Positions 1 through 7,336 are shown, counted from the first letter of the stretch. The stretch: DNA of 54,572 nt from an uncultured Prevotellaceae bacterium (GCA_902794405.1 CADBHI010000008.1:1-54572), one strand, 5' to 3'. Notes: a model not told the origin generated them from the sequence alone. Made by a program: numbers and translations.

Positions 1-188
1 TGCTGGAGCATCAGCACCATCTCCTCGTAGCTGATCTTCTTGCCGTGGCTCACCATGTGGCGGGCAAAGCCCTTCAGCGACAGCGGTTCTTTGGACTCGA
101 CTTCGGGGTAGTACATCCCGTAGCCCTTGGATTCGGTGTTCTCGCACTTGCGGAGATTCACCAGAAAAGTAATGTCATTTCTTGCCAT
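1..188 (-). CDS. HU-like DNA-binding protein, N-terminal part only
   Basis: The reading frame starts at 188 with MARNDITFLVNLRK and runs off the left edge, so only about 62 residues are visible. The segment GYGMYYPEVESKEPLSLKGF followed by ARHMVSHGKKISYEEMVLML resembles the N-terminal half of the divergent Bacteroidales HU/IHF-type proteins (a short strand, then the helix pair that forms the dimer body). Such proteins bind DNA non-specifically as nucleoid proteins and are often found near VirE-like genes in this phylum, which fits the neighbourhood. The DNA-binding arm lies outside the window, so the family call rests on the N-terminus alone. Confidence 0.6.
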   Translation of the reverse strand, partial: MARNDITFLVNLRKCENTESKGYGMYYPEVESKEPLSLKGFARHMVSHGKKISYEEMVLMLQ

Positions 189-283
189 ACTTTTGTAAAG
201 TTTTTGTGTTGGTTTGTGTTTGTGTTGCGGCAGACTATATCGGGCCACCGCTTCCCGCTTGTTCATTGCTTTTATTTACATTG

Positions 284-291
284 CAAAGGTA
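284..291 (-). promoter_or_regulatory. -7 element for the HU-like gene
   Basis: TACCTTTG on the minus strand fits the Bacteroidota -7 consensus TAnnTTTG. A CAAG (instead of CAAA) lies 20 bases further right on the plus strand, at about 312-315, as a weak -33. Transcription would begin near 277, giving a leader of about 90 bases before the start at 188. Confidence 0.5.
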
Positions 292-399
292 CAAAAAATA
301 TCTGAATCCTGCAAGTTTTTCCGCAACTTTTTTCGTAATAAATCGCACTTTTTTTACCCCGCCATGACGGCAGCTATTTTCCTAAAAAAGTCGAAAAGA

Positions 400-431
400 T
401 TTGGAGCGTAAATGGTTTTTCGTTACTTTTG
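400..431 (+). promoter_or_regulatory. Promoter of the RAYT gene
   Basis: TTTG at 400-403 and TACTTTTG at 424-431 are separated by exactly 20 bases, as in the Bacteroidota sigma-ABfr consensus. The predicted transcription start, near 438, lies downstream of the first in-frame ATG (412), which supports the ATG at 454 as the real start. Confidence 0.7.
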
Positions 432-453
432 CGCCATCAATAGAAACAACGAT

Positions 454-1749
454 ATGGAAACGAAGCACATGGGCTGGCGTGGCAGTAGGAAAAACTACTG
501 CTGGGCCGGTACTTATCACATCACCATGAGTGTCATGGACCGCAGTCAACAGCCTTTAGGGCATATTGTGGGAGATGTAAGCAGGCCTGACGGCGACCCG
601 CTCGCCCCGAGGGTTGTACTTTCGGAGGTGGGGGAAATGGTGGAGCAGGAGCTGATGAACAGCATCCACAGTCACTATCCTATGATCGAGGTGCATGACC
701 ATGTTGTCATGCCCGATCATCTGCATTTCATTGTGGTGGTGAAGCGGAACATCGTCAGCGCCAATGGGCGGGAGACGCACCTGGGCCAGGTGATTGCCGG
801 CTTCAAGAAGGGCTGCAACCGCCGCTACTGGGAGCTGACGGGCCAAGCAGAGCCCGCCGAAGCGAGAGGGCAGGGTGAACCTGCCGAAGCGGGCGGGCAG
901 GGTGAGCCCGCCGAAGCGAGAGGGCAGGGGAAACCCGCCGAAGCGGGCGGCCCAGGGAAACCTGCCGAAGCGGGCGGCCCAGGGAAACCTGCTAAAGCGG
1001 GCGGCCCGCCCTCTGCGGTTATCCCGCAGAGATCTAAAACGCCCTCAAACGGAACCACCGGCCGGCCGCCGCTCTTCAGCTATGGCTATGTAGACGTGAT
1101 GCCCCTTCAGGAAGGCCAGCTGGAGCGGCAGCGCGACTATATCCGCAACAACCCGCGCTACCGCCTAATGCGCCAGAACAACCCCAAGTGCCTCCTGCCG
1201 CAACGGGCTTCCGTTGCGACCGCGCTGACCCTTCCTGCCCTGAAGGGCTATCTGCAGCGTGAATGCGGCAGGCAATATGATGCCGACAAATGGGAGACCG
1301 TCAGCCAGCGTTTGCTCACCGAGGATAACGCCGTGGTTGGCGATAGCTACGGCAATCTTGAATTACTGAAAGGGCGCCTGTTGCCTGTCGTCTGCCACAG
1401 AAAGGATGCGGGTCTGTTTGAGGCGCATAAAGCCCGTTGCCTTGACGCCGCCGCTGCCGGAGCAGTTCTCGTCTCTGCCCAGATTGCCAAGGGCGAACAG
1501 GACATCATCCATACCGCCATCGATCAGGGCTTTCCTGTCGTGAGGGTCGAGGACAATGGTTTCCCGTCGCTCTATCACCCTTCAGAGCAGCGCATCGACC
1601 TTTGTAGCGGCAACAAACTGCTGATTGTCAGTCCGTGGCAATATGCTTATCGGCGGGTAGCCGATGCCATTTCCGTCATGGAGTGTAAAACCATGAATTG
1701 CGTCGTTCAGGCGTTATGCCGCACGAAGGATTCCTGGTGGAAGCTGTAG
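454..1749 (+). CDS. REP-associated tyrosine transposase (RAYT) with extra C-terminal domain
   Basis: The N-terminal part is a Y1/IS200-like transposase domain: GTYHITMSVMDR near residue 25, then VVMPDHLHFIVVV with the metal-binding pair H89 and H91, then an FKKGCNRRYWEL helix. The typical end of the fold, YVDV...RDYIRNNPRYRL, is separated from the rest by a Pro/Gly-rich insert (residues 131-186) made of six 9-residue units. After about residue 240 a second domain follows with GAVLVSAQIAKGEQDII and LLIVSPW, which looks like a Rossmann-type DprA-like fold seen behind some Bacteroidota RAYTs; this second assignment is tentative. RAYTs are single-copy relatives of IS200 transposases that act on REP palindromes, and many REP-like palindromes lie nearby. 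The promoter at 400-431 fixes the start. Confidence 0.8.
   Translation: METKHMGWRGSRKNYCWAGTYHITMSVMDRSQQPLGHIVGDVSRPDGDPLAPRVVLSEVGEMVEQELMNSIHSHYPMIEVHDHVVMPDHLHFIVVVKRNIVSANGRETHLGQVIAGFKKGCNRRYWELTGQAEPAEARGQGEPAEAGGQGEPAEARGQGKPAEAGGPGKPAEAGGPGKPAKAGGPPSAVIPQRSKTPSNGTTGRPPLFSYGYVDVMPLQEGQLERQRDYIRNNPRYRLMRQNNPKCLLPQRASVATALTLPALKGYLQRECGRQYDADKWETVSQRLLTEDNAVVGDSYGNLELLKGRLLPVVCHRKDAGLFEAHKARCLDAAAAGAVLVSAQIAKGEQDIIHTAIDQGFPVVRVEDNGFPSLYHPSEQRIDLCSGNKLLIVSPWQYAYRRVADAISVMECKTMNCVVQALCRTKDSWWKL
850..1011 (+). repeat. Six in-frame 27-bp tandem repeats inside the RAYT gene
   Basis: Six 27-bp units encode EPAEARGQG, EPAEAGGQG, EPAEARGQG, KPAEAGGPG, KPAEAGGPG and KPAKAGGPP. The unit length is a multiple of three, so the frame stays open. 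The core GCCGAAGCGGGCGG resembles the CGCCGCAGCGGGC core of the 42-bp repeats at 13016-13219. Confidence 0.9.
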
Positions 1750-2087
1750 AACGGGCTTCTTGCCTTGATTTATGTCAAGAGAAAACGGTAGGAGAGAATA
1801 TTTATCGGATATTCTTGCGTGTTTGTCGATTAAATTCCCTAATTTTGCTTTTTAATTCGCGCCTGGAAGAAATGGCAAGTAGATAAATGCGAAAATGGTA
1901 AAGTTGATGTCAAGAAAAGATTATAGTTGGTACGCGGCGGACAGGACTGCTCTGAGCAGGTCTGCCAGCGCGGTTGTGCTCCAGAGTCTTGGCATCAACG
2001 GAGGGGGAATTTCATTCAGTTCTTATCGGTCGCATGACACATCGGGAATTCCAACTATTATTCACCCCCAAATACACGTTATCCACA
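1750..2087. other. Intergenic region with a possible promoter
   Basis: TAATTTTG at 1840-1847 fits a -7 element, but no TTTG lies 20 bases upstream of it. A 106-codon frame starts at 1895 and overlaps the next gene in another frame; its composition gives no reason to think it is coding. No RNA gene or palindrome was seen. Confidence 0.4.
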
Positions 2088-2726
2088 ATGGCCAACCAGC
2101 AGCTTCCACGCGCCAGTCCCTACGAAGGATTCTCCATTGCCCGCACGGTGATGGCCGATGTGGTGACGTACTATCTGGCCAATGGCGGACCGGCTGTTGC
2201 CAGGGAGCATCTTGAGCTGTTGGCCTCCGAAATGATCAAGCTTTACGACGATGGCAAGGATGCCTATCGTGATCAGATGGCGCGTATTGCTGCGTTCGAG
2301 AAACAGCTGCAGCAGGAGGCCGAGGAGCGCATGATGGAACAACAGCGCACCCTGATGATGGCCATGATGGGCACCATGAAGCCCTCGGGCACCCGCAAGT
2401 CACCCCCTCAGCCAAAAGGTGAACTGCCGCCGAGGCTCAGCACCGAGCGTGCCATGCAGATGTGGCAGCGGCTGCAGGAGGCGGGCTTCATCGACGACAG
2501 CTACCAGCCCGTCGGGCTATCGCGCGCAGAGGCGGCGGTGCTGGCCGACGTGATGGTGTTCCTGATGTCTACCGAGAATGAGAGGCTGATGGGCGTCAAA
2601 GGCAAGTGGCGGCCTTTCGAAATACTATGGCACCGTAGAAACATGAGGGCAGACCATTATCGGGCCTTACAAGAGGGCAAAGAGCCTGAGCTCAGGGTCA
2701 AGTTCACGACATTGCTCGAGCAGTAG
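2088..2726 (+). CDS. Protein of unknown function upstream of the VirE-like gene
   Basis: From the ATG at 2088 the product has 212 residues and no signal peptide. Residues about 55-95 are rich in Glu, Gln and Met and should form an amphipathic helix or short coiled coil. A Pro-rich linker (PPQPKGELPPR) follows, then a helical C-terminal half containing RLQEAGFID and KWRPFEILWHRR. I do not recognise the family. An in-frame ATG at 2034 would add 18 residues (MTHREFQLLFTPKYTL...) and cannot be excluded. The gene ends just before a strong hairpin with a T-run and lies 99 bases before the VirE-like gene, so it probably belongs to the same accessory module. Confidence 0.6.
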   Translation: MANQQLPRASPYEGFSIARTVMADVVTYYLANGGPAVAREHLELLASEMIKLYDDGKDAYRDQMARIAAFEKQLQQEAEERMMEQQRTLMMAMMGTMKPSGTRKSPPQPKGELPPRLSTERAMQMWQRLQEAGFIDDSYQPVGLSRAEAAVLADVMVFLMSTENERLMGVKGKWRPFEILWHRRNMRADHYRALQEGKEPELRVKFTTLLEQ

Positions 2727-2728
2727 CT

Positions 2729-2763
2729 ACTGCCTACGCGTAGGCACTACGTAGGCAGTTTTT
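2729..2763 (+). terminator. Hairpin and T-run after the unknown gene
   Basis: ACTGCCTACG (2729-2738) pairs with CGTAGGCAGT (2750-2759) and is followed by TTTTT. The same stretch also contains the perfect 16-bp palindrome TGCCTACGCGTAGGCA (2731-2746), so two alternative hairpins are possible. It probably terminates the gene ending at 2726. Confidence 0.6.
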
Positions 2764-2778
2764 CTCACCAATTCTTCT

Positions 2779-2786
2779 TATCTTTG
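2779..2786 (+). promoter_or_regulatory. -7 element for the VirE-like gene
   Basis: TATCTTTG fits TAnnTTTG; no clear -33 is seen, because the terminator hairpin occupies that position. The predicted start near 2793 lies before the ATG at 2826. Confidence 0.5.
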
Positions 2787-2825
2787 CCGCCATCAGTAAC
2801 GAACAAAGCTAAGAAGACATCAGTT

Positions 2826-5009
2826 ATGGAACTATTCAAGACATTCAACAGCAAGGAGGCTCGTGACGTGACGTTCGAGCAAGTGATTGACATGATCCTC
2901 CACGACGAGGATCTGAAACAGTGTACCCGCCTGTACCGCGACCTGATGGCCCAGGGTCGTGAGGCGGCGGCCAAGGACGTGAAGACGTCGACGCCCCAGG
3001 TGGCCGTCAGCTTCCGCATGGAGGGCGGCAGAAACAAGGACTGCTGCCGCGACTGCCTCTACCAGGTGCTCATCGACTTCGACGCGAAGGGCCCCGACGA
3101 GCGCTTGCCCGCCGACGAGCTGGAGCGCGTGAAGACCTTCATGCGTACCTCTTATCACGCGCGTATGGGCTACGAGAGCATCTCGGGCCTTGGCTACCAC
3201 ATGGTGGTGCCCTTCTACCTGCCCGAGGGCATGGTCATCGACATGGCTGCCGACGCGAAGCATGCCGAGGAGCTCTACACCCGAGCCTACAGGTGCATCG
3301 CCCACCAGTACAGCGTGTGGTGCGGTCATGAGATGGACATGGAGTGTAAGAATGTGAACCGCATGACCGGCTTGAGCCACGATCCGTTGGCCGTCTACCG
3401 TCCTGATGCACGTCCCATTCGTCTGACGCGTGAAGATCTGGGCATCGATGCCGACGGCCACTTCGTCAGGATGAAGACGCCGCGCCATGCCGTCGACAAT
3501 CATGGCAATCCCGTCAGCGTGCCCCTCGGCGACCGCCTGGAGAGTGCCGTCAAGAGGGTAGAGGACGAGGGTGTGTTCTTCGTCAAGGGCAGCCGCCACA
3601 ACTTCGTGATGCGCGTGGCCTTCATCCTCAACCGCATGGGCGTCGACGAGACCGAGGCCGCCCAGGCCCTCGACGACAACTACCGTGGAAAGATGGACGG
3701 TCTGCCGTCGGACGTGCTCCACAGCTGCTACAAGGCCGCCAAGGACGAGTTCGGCGCCTGGATGCCCCGTCGTTCGAGCACAACGCTGAAGACCGAGGTC
3801 ATTGCCGCCTTTCTGAAGCAGCGGCAGCTGCACTACGACGTGCTCACGCAAAAAATCCGTCAGCGCTCAGCCGAGGCCGGTGGGGCAGGGGAGTCCGTCG
3901 CTTCCGGTGGCGCAACCCTGTGGCGCGAGCTGAAGGAACGCGACGAGAACGACCTCTACTTGGCCTGCTGCACCGAGTCGGGCATGAACCTGACCGACAG
4001 GCTCTTCCGCACCGTGCTCAACTCGAACGTCGTGCCCGAGGTGAACCCGTTGCGCGACTACGTGCTCTCGCTGCCCGCCTGGACGCCCGACCTGCCCGAC
4101 TATATCAGTCAGACGGCGGCGATGGTCCACATGGCCTCCGACGCCGAACAGACACTTTGGCGCCAGTGCTTCCCCAAGTGGTTCGTGGCGATGGTTGCCG
4201 GCTGGATGGACGATGCCGTCGTCAACCACCAGGTCGTAGTGCTTGTCGGTCGTCAGGGCATCTACAAGTCGACGTGGATCAACCGCCTGCTGCCGCCACA
4301 GTTGCAAGCCTACTCCACCGACCACATCGACATCGACCGCTTGGACAAGGACGAGGAGCTGCGCGCCGCCGAGTATGGGCTGATCAACATCGACGAGCTC
4401 GACAAGATGACCGACCGCCAGCTGAACAAGCTCAAGTCGATGATCACCACCCAGAACGTCGACGTGCGCGCACCCTTCGGTCGGCACAAGGAGAAGCGCG
4501 TGCGCGTGGCCACCTATGCCGCTTCCGGCAACAAGGAGGAGTTCCTTACCGACCAGACCGGCAACCGTCGCTGGCTGCCCTTCCATGTCGTGGCCATCGA
4601 CTCGCCCTTCACCCACACCATGCCCTACGACGGCATGTATGCCCAGGCCGTCTACCTCCTGCAGCATGGCTTCAATTATTGGTTTGAATTGGCTGACATT
4701 CAGTCGCTTGAGGAACATGTAGATGGGTTTATGATTCCATCCTGTGAGGAGGAGCTCATACCGGTCTACTTCTCTCCCGCCGAGATGGAGGATGCTGGTT
4801 CCAAGTTCCTTACAATGGCTGAAATCGCGGCTAAGATCGTGGCCTACGGCAATCTCAAGAAGAGTCCGGAGCCTCGTCGGTTGGGGTCTATCTTGACCAA
4901 GTTGGGGTTCAAGAAGAAGCGCGTGGGCCACGAAAAACGATTGGGCTATTACGTGAACGAGCACCAGATAACCGAAATCGAAAGGATGCGCCATCCGGAA
5001 ATCTTCTGA
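2826..5009 (+). CDS. VirE-like primase/helicase with BT4734-type N-terminus
   Basis: The 727-residue product has the layout of Bacteroidota 'virulence-associated E' proteins. An N-terminal BT4734-like domain (about residues 40-190, with YQVLIDFDAKG and GLGYHMVVPFYL) resembles primase-type folds. A central helical region is followed by a superfamily-3/D5-like ATPase with Walker A GRQGIYKST (475-483) and Walker B GLINIDELD (D523, E524). These proteins occur in mobile or prophage-derived islands and probably act in DNA replication or priming; they are unrelated to Agrobacterium VirE2 in function. The ATG at 2826 is preferred because a TTG at 2784 lies inside the promoter. The stop codon overlaps the left arm of a 25-bp inverted repeat. 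Confidence 0.8.
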   Translation: MELFKTFNSKEARDVTFEQVIDMILHDEDLKQCTRLYRDLMAQGREAAAKDVKTSTPQVAVSFRMEGGRNKDCCRDCLYQVLIDFDAKGPDERLPADELERVKTFMRTSYHARMGYESISGLGYHMVVPFYLPEGMVIDMAADAKHAEELYTRAYRCIAHQYSVWCGHEMDMECKNVNRMTGLSHDPLAVYRPDARPIRLTREDLGIDADGHFVRMKTPRHAVDNHGNPVSVPLGDRLESAVKRVEDEGVFFVKGSRHNFVMRVAFILNRMGVDETEAAQALDDNYRGKMDGLPSDVLHSCYKAAKDEFGAWMPRRSSTTLKTEVIAAFLKQRQLHYDVLTQKIRQRSAEAGGAGESVASGGATLWRELKERDENDLYLACCTESGMNLTDRLFRTVLNSNVVPEVNPLRDYVLSLPAWTPDLPDYISQTAAMVHMASDAEQTLWRQCFPKWFVAMVAGWMDDAVVNHQVVVLVGRQGIYKSTWINRLLPPQLQAYSTDHIDIDRLDKDEELRAAEYGLINIDELDKMTDRQLNKLKSMITTQNVDVRAPFGRHKEKRVRVATYAASGNKEEFLTDQTGNRRWLPFHVVAIDSPFTHTMPYDGMYAQAVYLLQHGFNYWFELADIQSLEEHVDGFMIPSCEEELIPVYFSPAEMEDAGSKFLTMAEIAAKIVAYGNLKKSPEPRRLGSILTKLGFKKKRVGHEKRLGYYVNEHQITEIERMRHPEIF

Positions 5010-5142
5010 TGCGGCTATGCGGCTATGCGGCAATCAATTCTATAGACTTATTTAAAAAAAGAGAAAATGCCCAAATTTCACTTTTTTAGTTTTTTGCAAT
5101 ATCTCTATGAAATGCTATGCCGCATAGCCGCATAGCCGCATC
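5008..5142. repeat. Perfect 25-bp inverted repeat built of ATGCGGCT units
   Basis: The left arm 5008-5032 and right arm 5118-5142 are exact reverse complements and enclose an 85-base A/T-rich loop. Each arm holds nearly three copies of ATGCGGCT (iteron-like). The left arm begins within the VirE-like stop codon. It could be a large hairpin, a binding site for a replication protein, or the ends of a small non-autonomous element. Confidence 0.9.
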
Positions 5143-5159
5143 CGATTTTTGCAAAATAA

Positions 5160-5191
5160 TTTGGAGATTCCGAAAAATAATCGTAACTTTG
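5160..5191 (+). promoter_or_regulatory. Promoter of the 177-residue unknown gene
   Basis: TTTG at 5160-5163 and TAACTTTG at 5184-5191 are exactly 20 bases apart. Transcription would start near 5198, about 33 bases before the ATG at 5231. Confidence 0.7.
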
Positions 5192-5230
5192 CACGCAAAT
5201 TAGTAATAACTAAAGCTAACTAAAGCTAAA

Positions 5231-5764
5231 ATGGCATCAAACGACTATAATTGGACCGTAGGAGAAATCGTCAACCTGCCCCGAAAAGTGAGGACGCTGA
5301 AGACCAGCGGAACCACAAGCTATATGCAATGCATCGGCTCGCGCTTCATCTGCATCCGTGAGTCAGAAAGTGGGCAGCGCGGCATCCTGCTCAAGGTCTT
5401 GGGCAAGGCCCACGCCGACCGGGTCACCATACAGGGCGGCGAACCCTTCGCCCGCGACGACTTCGACGAGCAGTTCAACGGCGACAACTACTACAGCTAC
5501 CCGTTCCCCTCGTCCACGAACCTGAAGGAGGTGCTCGACATCCTCCGTGGCAATGAGGAGATGCTCCATCGGTTCGAGAAGGCGTCGATGCACATCAATC
5601 CTAATTCCACGTTCTGGGTGAGCGACACCACTCGCAACCGCCTCATGATCAAGAAACCGCAGATCTACAATGCCTACAACGCTGAGCTCTCGGTTCCCAA
5701 CAACGACTCCCCCCACTATCGCGTCGCCATCGTGTTCTTCTACAAGAACGAACTCTACTGGTAA
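5231..5764 (+). CDS. Protein of unknown function (177 residues)
   Basis: The gene has its own well-formed promoter and starts MASNDYNWTVGEIVNLPRKV. No signal peptide, membrane segment or recognised catalytic motif is visible. The first 70 residues look strand-rich (YMQCIGSRFICIRE, RGILLKVLGKA), and the protein ends with RVAIVFFYKNELYW. It follows the VirE-like gene after the 25-bp inverted repeat and probably belongs to the same accessory island. Codon use is GC-rich like its left neighbours. I cannot assign a function. Confidence 0.6.
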   Translation: MASNDYNWTVGEIVNLPRKVRTLKTSGTTSYMQCIGSRFICIRESESGQRGILLKVLGKAHADRVTIQGGEPFARDDFDEQFNGDNYYSYPFPSSTNLKEVLDILRGNEEMLHRFEKASMHINPNSTFWVSDTTRNRLMIKKPQIYNAYNAELSVPNNDSPHYRVAIVFFYKNELYW

Positions 5765-5831
5765 TTCCGAATTTTATTTACATTTCTGCGGGCCTCCAAC
5801 CCCCAGAAATTCCCCTCGGCCCAAACTCCCA

Positions 5832-5897
5832 GTTTACTCCGACTAAACTCCGCGTTTGCCCGGACTAAACTCTCCGTTTACTCCGACTAAACGCCAT
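5832..5897. repeat. Three tandem 22-bp units with GTTTA/TAAAC hairpins
   Basis: Units start at 5832, 5854 and 5876. Units 1 and 3 begin GTTTACTCCGACTAAAC and unit 2 begins GTTTGCCCGGACTAAAC; each can fold with GTTT(A) pairing to (T)AAAC across 7 bases. The period is the same as at 36503 and 53757. Confidence 0.9.
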
Positions 5898-6030
5898 CCC
5901 CCCATTTCCCACCCTTCCTGTCCAATTTCCTTCCATTCCTAACACTGTCACTTTTCTTTACAAATGTAAGGTTACACAGAAAGCACGGAAAACACAGAAA
6001 TAACACCGCTCTCCCCTCCCATCTTCGCCG

Positions 6031-6070
6031 CTCTCCCCTCCCCTCTAAGGGGAGGGGCTGGGGGCGGGGT
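6031..6070 (+). repeat. REP-like G-rich palindrome, copy 1
   Basis: CTCTCCCCTCCCCT, a short spacer and AGGGGAGGGG form a stem, followed by CTGGGGGCGGGG. The G-rich 3' side (four runs of at least four G) fits a G-quadruplex pattern. Confidence 0.85.
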
Positions 6071-6106
6071 GTATATCTTTCCCCGCCGCAGAGTTTTGAT
6101 GTCACT

Positions 6107-6146
6107 GACCCCGCCCCCGACCCCTCCCCTACGATGGGCGGGGAGA
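6107..6146 (-). repeat. REP-like G-rich palindrome, copy 2 (inverted)
   Basis: GACCCCGCCCCCGACCCC followed by TCCCCT and GGGCGGGGAG is the same element in the opposite orientation to copy 1, giving a head-to-tail pair like a BIME. Confidence 0.8.
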
Positions 6147-6211
6147 AAGGGTCTGTGTACGTAGAATAAAGGAACCTTAAATCTCCAACTAATCAGACAC
6201 GAAATACTGTC
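6140..6211. repeat. 72-bp direct repeat, left copy
   Basis: The stretch from GGGGAGAAAGGGTCTGTG to the TGTC at 6208-6211 recurs at 7265-7336 with three mismatches seen by eye. The two copies flank the HepT-MntA genes. Confidence 0.9.
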
Positions 6212-6215
6212 CCCT

Positions 6216-6255
6216 TCTCCCCACCCCTATTTATAGGGGCGGGGCTGGGGGCGGG
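6216..6255 (+). repeat. REP-like G-rich palindrome, copy 3
   Basis: TCTCCCCACCCCTATTTATA then GGGGCGGGGCTGGGGGCGGG; nearly the same as copy 5 at 7391-7431, which lies in the same relative place behind the right-hand 72-bp repeat. Confidence 0.85.
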
Positions 6256-6343
6256 CGTTTCGTTATTGCTCCATCTCTCTCATCGTTGAAATGTCGTGTC
6301 GGTTAAGTGGTTGGTGGGTTAAAGTGTCGATTTCTTTATTATA

Positions 6344-6835
6344 TTACAGCGCCTCGATTTCCTCGGCGGTCAGACCAGTAATCTCAGCGACGTCCTCGGC
6401 GCTAAAGTCCTTAGCCTTCATGCGGCGAGCTATATTGACCAAATCCTCATCGGGGTCTAAGTCATCGGGGATGGATTCCCAAACCTGCCAATCGGTCTCA
6501 GCGAGGTATTGCGCCACCTGGCGGCGCAGCACGGGTATGTCGTTGACGGCAGTGTCATAGAGGGTTTCAGATACGATGTTGGCATAGTCATGCACCAAGA
6601 CGTGGCGCATGCCTTGTACTGTCTTCCATGGAATCTCGGGGTGCTCCCGCTTGAAAGCCTTAGTCAGCATATAAGCGGCCTCGCCCACGACCTCAACGTT
6701 CTTCACTACGGAATAGTAGGTGCGCTTATCGGCCACCAACTTTTGCAAGTCGTAGCCTTCAATGAGCATCGTCACGTTGTCAGCATACTCGATGATGTCG
6801 AGTAAACGGCCCTTATCCCTCGCTCTTTCTCTCAT
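6344..6835 (-). CDS. hepT: HepT-family toxin (HEPN ribonuclease) with C-terminal extension
   Basis: The product is the toxin of a HepT-MntA pair. The HEPN signature RX4HXY is complete as R77-HVLV-H82-D-Y84 inside GMRHVLVHDY; related toxins cleave RNA or tRNA until modified by their partner. The core (DUF86) ends near residue 115-120. The remaining residues (to 163) form an unusual tail, DEDLVNIARRMKAKDFSAED and then VAEITGLTAEEIEAL, which resembles the end of Rpn/PD-(D/E)XK transposase-like proteins. It starts inside the last codons of mntA (23-bp overlap), so the pair is transcribed together from the promoter at 7144. Confidence 0.85.
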   Translation of the reverse strand: MRERARDKGRLLDIIEYADNVTMLIEGYDLQKLVADKRTYYSVVKNVEVVGEAAYMLTKAFKREHPEIPWKTVQGMRHVLVHDYANIVSETLYDTAVNDIPVLRRQVAQYLAETDWQVWESIPDDLDPDEDLVNIARRMKAKDFSAEDVAEITGLTAEEIEAL

Positions 6836-7118
6836 AAATCAGGATTTTATCACGGTTTACACTTTCCACAGCGTATGGGCGGAGCGAACCCTCTTCGACC
6901 AAATCGACCTTGCGTCCGAGGAGATCCTGCAAATCCATCAGCATACCGCCGTGTGTGAAAAGAGAGAAGGGTTTGCCCGAACGGTCGGGCACAAAAAGTA
7001 TGTCCACGTCGCTCCACGGTCTCTCCTCGCCACGGGCGAAGGAGCCAAAGAGCCATGCCTTCAAGACGGGCTGGGTCTTGAAGTAGTCGGCAATTTGCTG
7101 GTTCATTTGAGTGCTCAT
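6813..7118 (-). CDS. mntA: MntA-family nucleotidyltransferase antitoxin
   Basis: A 101-residue minimal nucleotidyltransferase with the motif G25-S26-X10-D37-V-D39 (GSFARGEERPWSDVD). In characterised HepT-MntA systems this enzyme adds AMP units to a Tyr of HepT close to the RX4HXY motif and so neutralises it; the matching Tyr84 is present in the neighbouring toxin. Antitoxin-before-toxin order and the 23-bp overlap support co-translation. Confidence 0.9.
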   Translation of the reverse strand: MSTQMNQQIADYFKTQPVLKAWLFGSFARGEERPWSDVDILFVPDRSGKPFSLFTHGGMLMDLQDLLGRKVDLVEEGSLRPYAVESVNRDKILIYERKSEG

Positions 7119-7142
7119 AAGCGTCTTAATTAGAATTATGGT

Positions 7143-7253
7143 GCAAAGATAAGCATTTATTTTGAATAGCGTACGCTTGGGGCGTTAAAAAATACCTATT
7201 CCCCATAATTACCCCCAAACCCGAGTCTTGACCCCGCCCCCGACCCCTCCCCT
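7143..7253. repeat. 111-bp duplicated promoter-bearing sequence, copy 1
   Basis: This stretch and 7917-8028 match with only a few differences. Each starts at the -7 element of a toxin-antitoxin operon, includes the palindrome AGCGTACGCT (7168-7177 here) and ends in an inverted REP-like palindrome. Confidence 0.9.
7144..7177 (-). promoter_or_regulatory. Promoter and candidate operator of mntA-hepT
   Basis: TATCTTTG on the minus strand (7151-7144) is a good -7 element. No TTTG lies at -33; instead the 10-bp palindrome AGCGTACGCT (7168-7177) covers this position, so it may be where a repressor binds. Confidence 0.55.
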
Positions 7254-7270
7254 TACTAAGGGGTGGGGAG
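7230..7270 (-). repeat. REP-like G-rich palindrome, copy 4 (inverted)
   Basis: GACCCCGCCCCCGACCCC, then TCCCCTTACTAAGGGG and TGGGGAG; same orientation as copy 2. Confidence 0.85.
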
Positions 7271-7336
7271 AAAGGGTCTGTGTACGTAGAATAAAGGAAC
7301 CTTAAATCTCCAACAAATCAGACACAAAATAATGTC
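7265..7336. repeat. 72-bp direct repeat, right copy
   Basis: Second copy of the sequence at 6140-6211. Together they bracket the toxin-antitoxin genes as part of larger composite repeats. Confidence 0.9.

Larger units (their letters stand above)
5765..6343. other. Repeat-filled intergenic region
   Basis: No gene is visible. From left to right it holds three 22-bp tandem units (5832-5897), a CACAGAAA-type short repeat (about 5975-6003), a plus-oriented REP-like palindrome (6031-6070), a minus-oriented one (6107-6146), a 72-bp sequence repeated at 7265 (6140-6211), and a third palindrome (6216-6255). Confidence 0.8.

Noticed and set aside
1895-2215. 106-codon frame overlapping the gene at 2088
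   Set aside because: It overlaps a better frame, shows no domain features and ends in an Arg/Cys-rich shadow sequence.
2832-5033. Two long minus-strand frames opposite the VirE-like gene
   Set aside because: They are shadows of a GC-rich gene; their products are His/Val-rich with no domain motifs, while the plus strand has clear Walker motifs.
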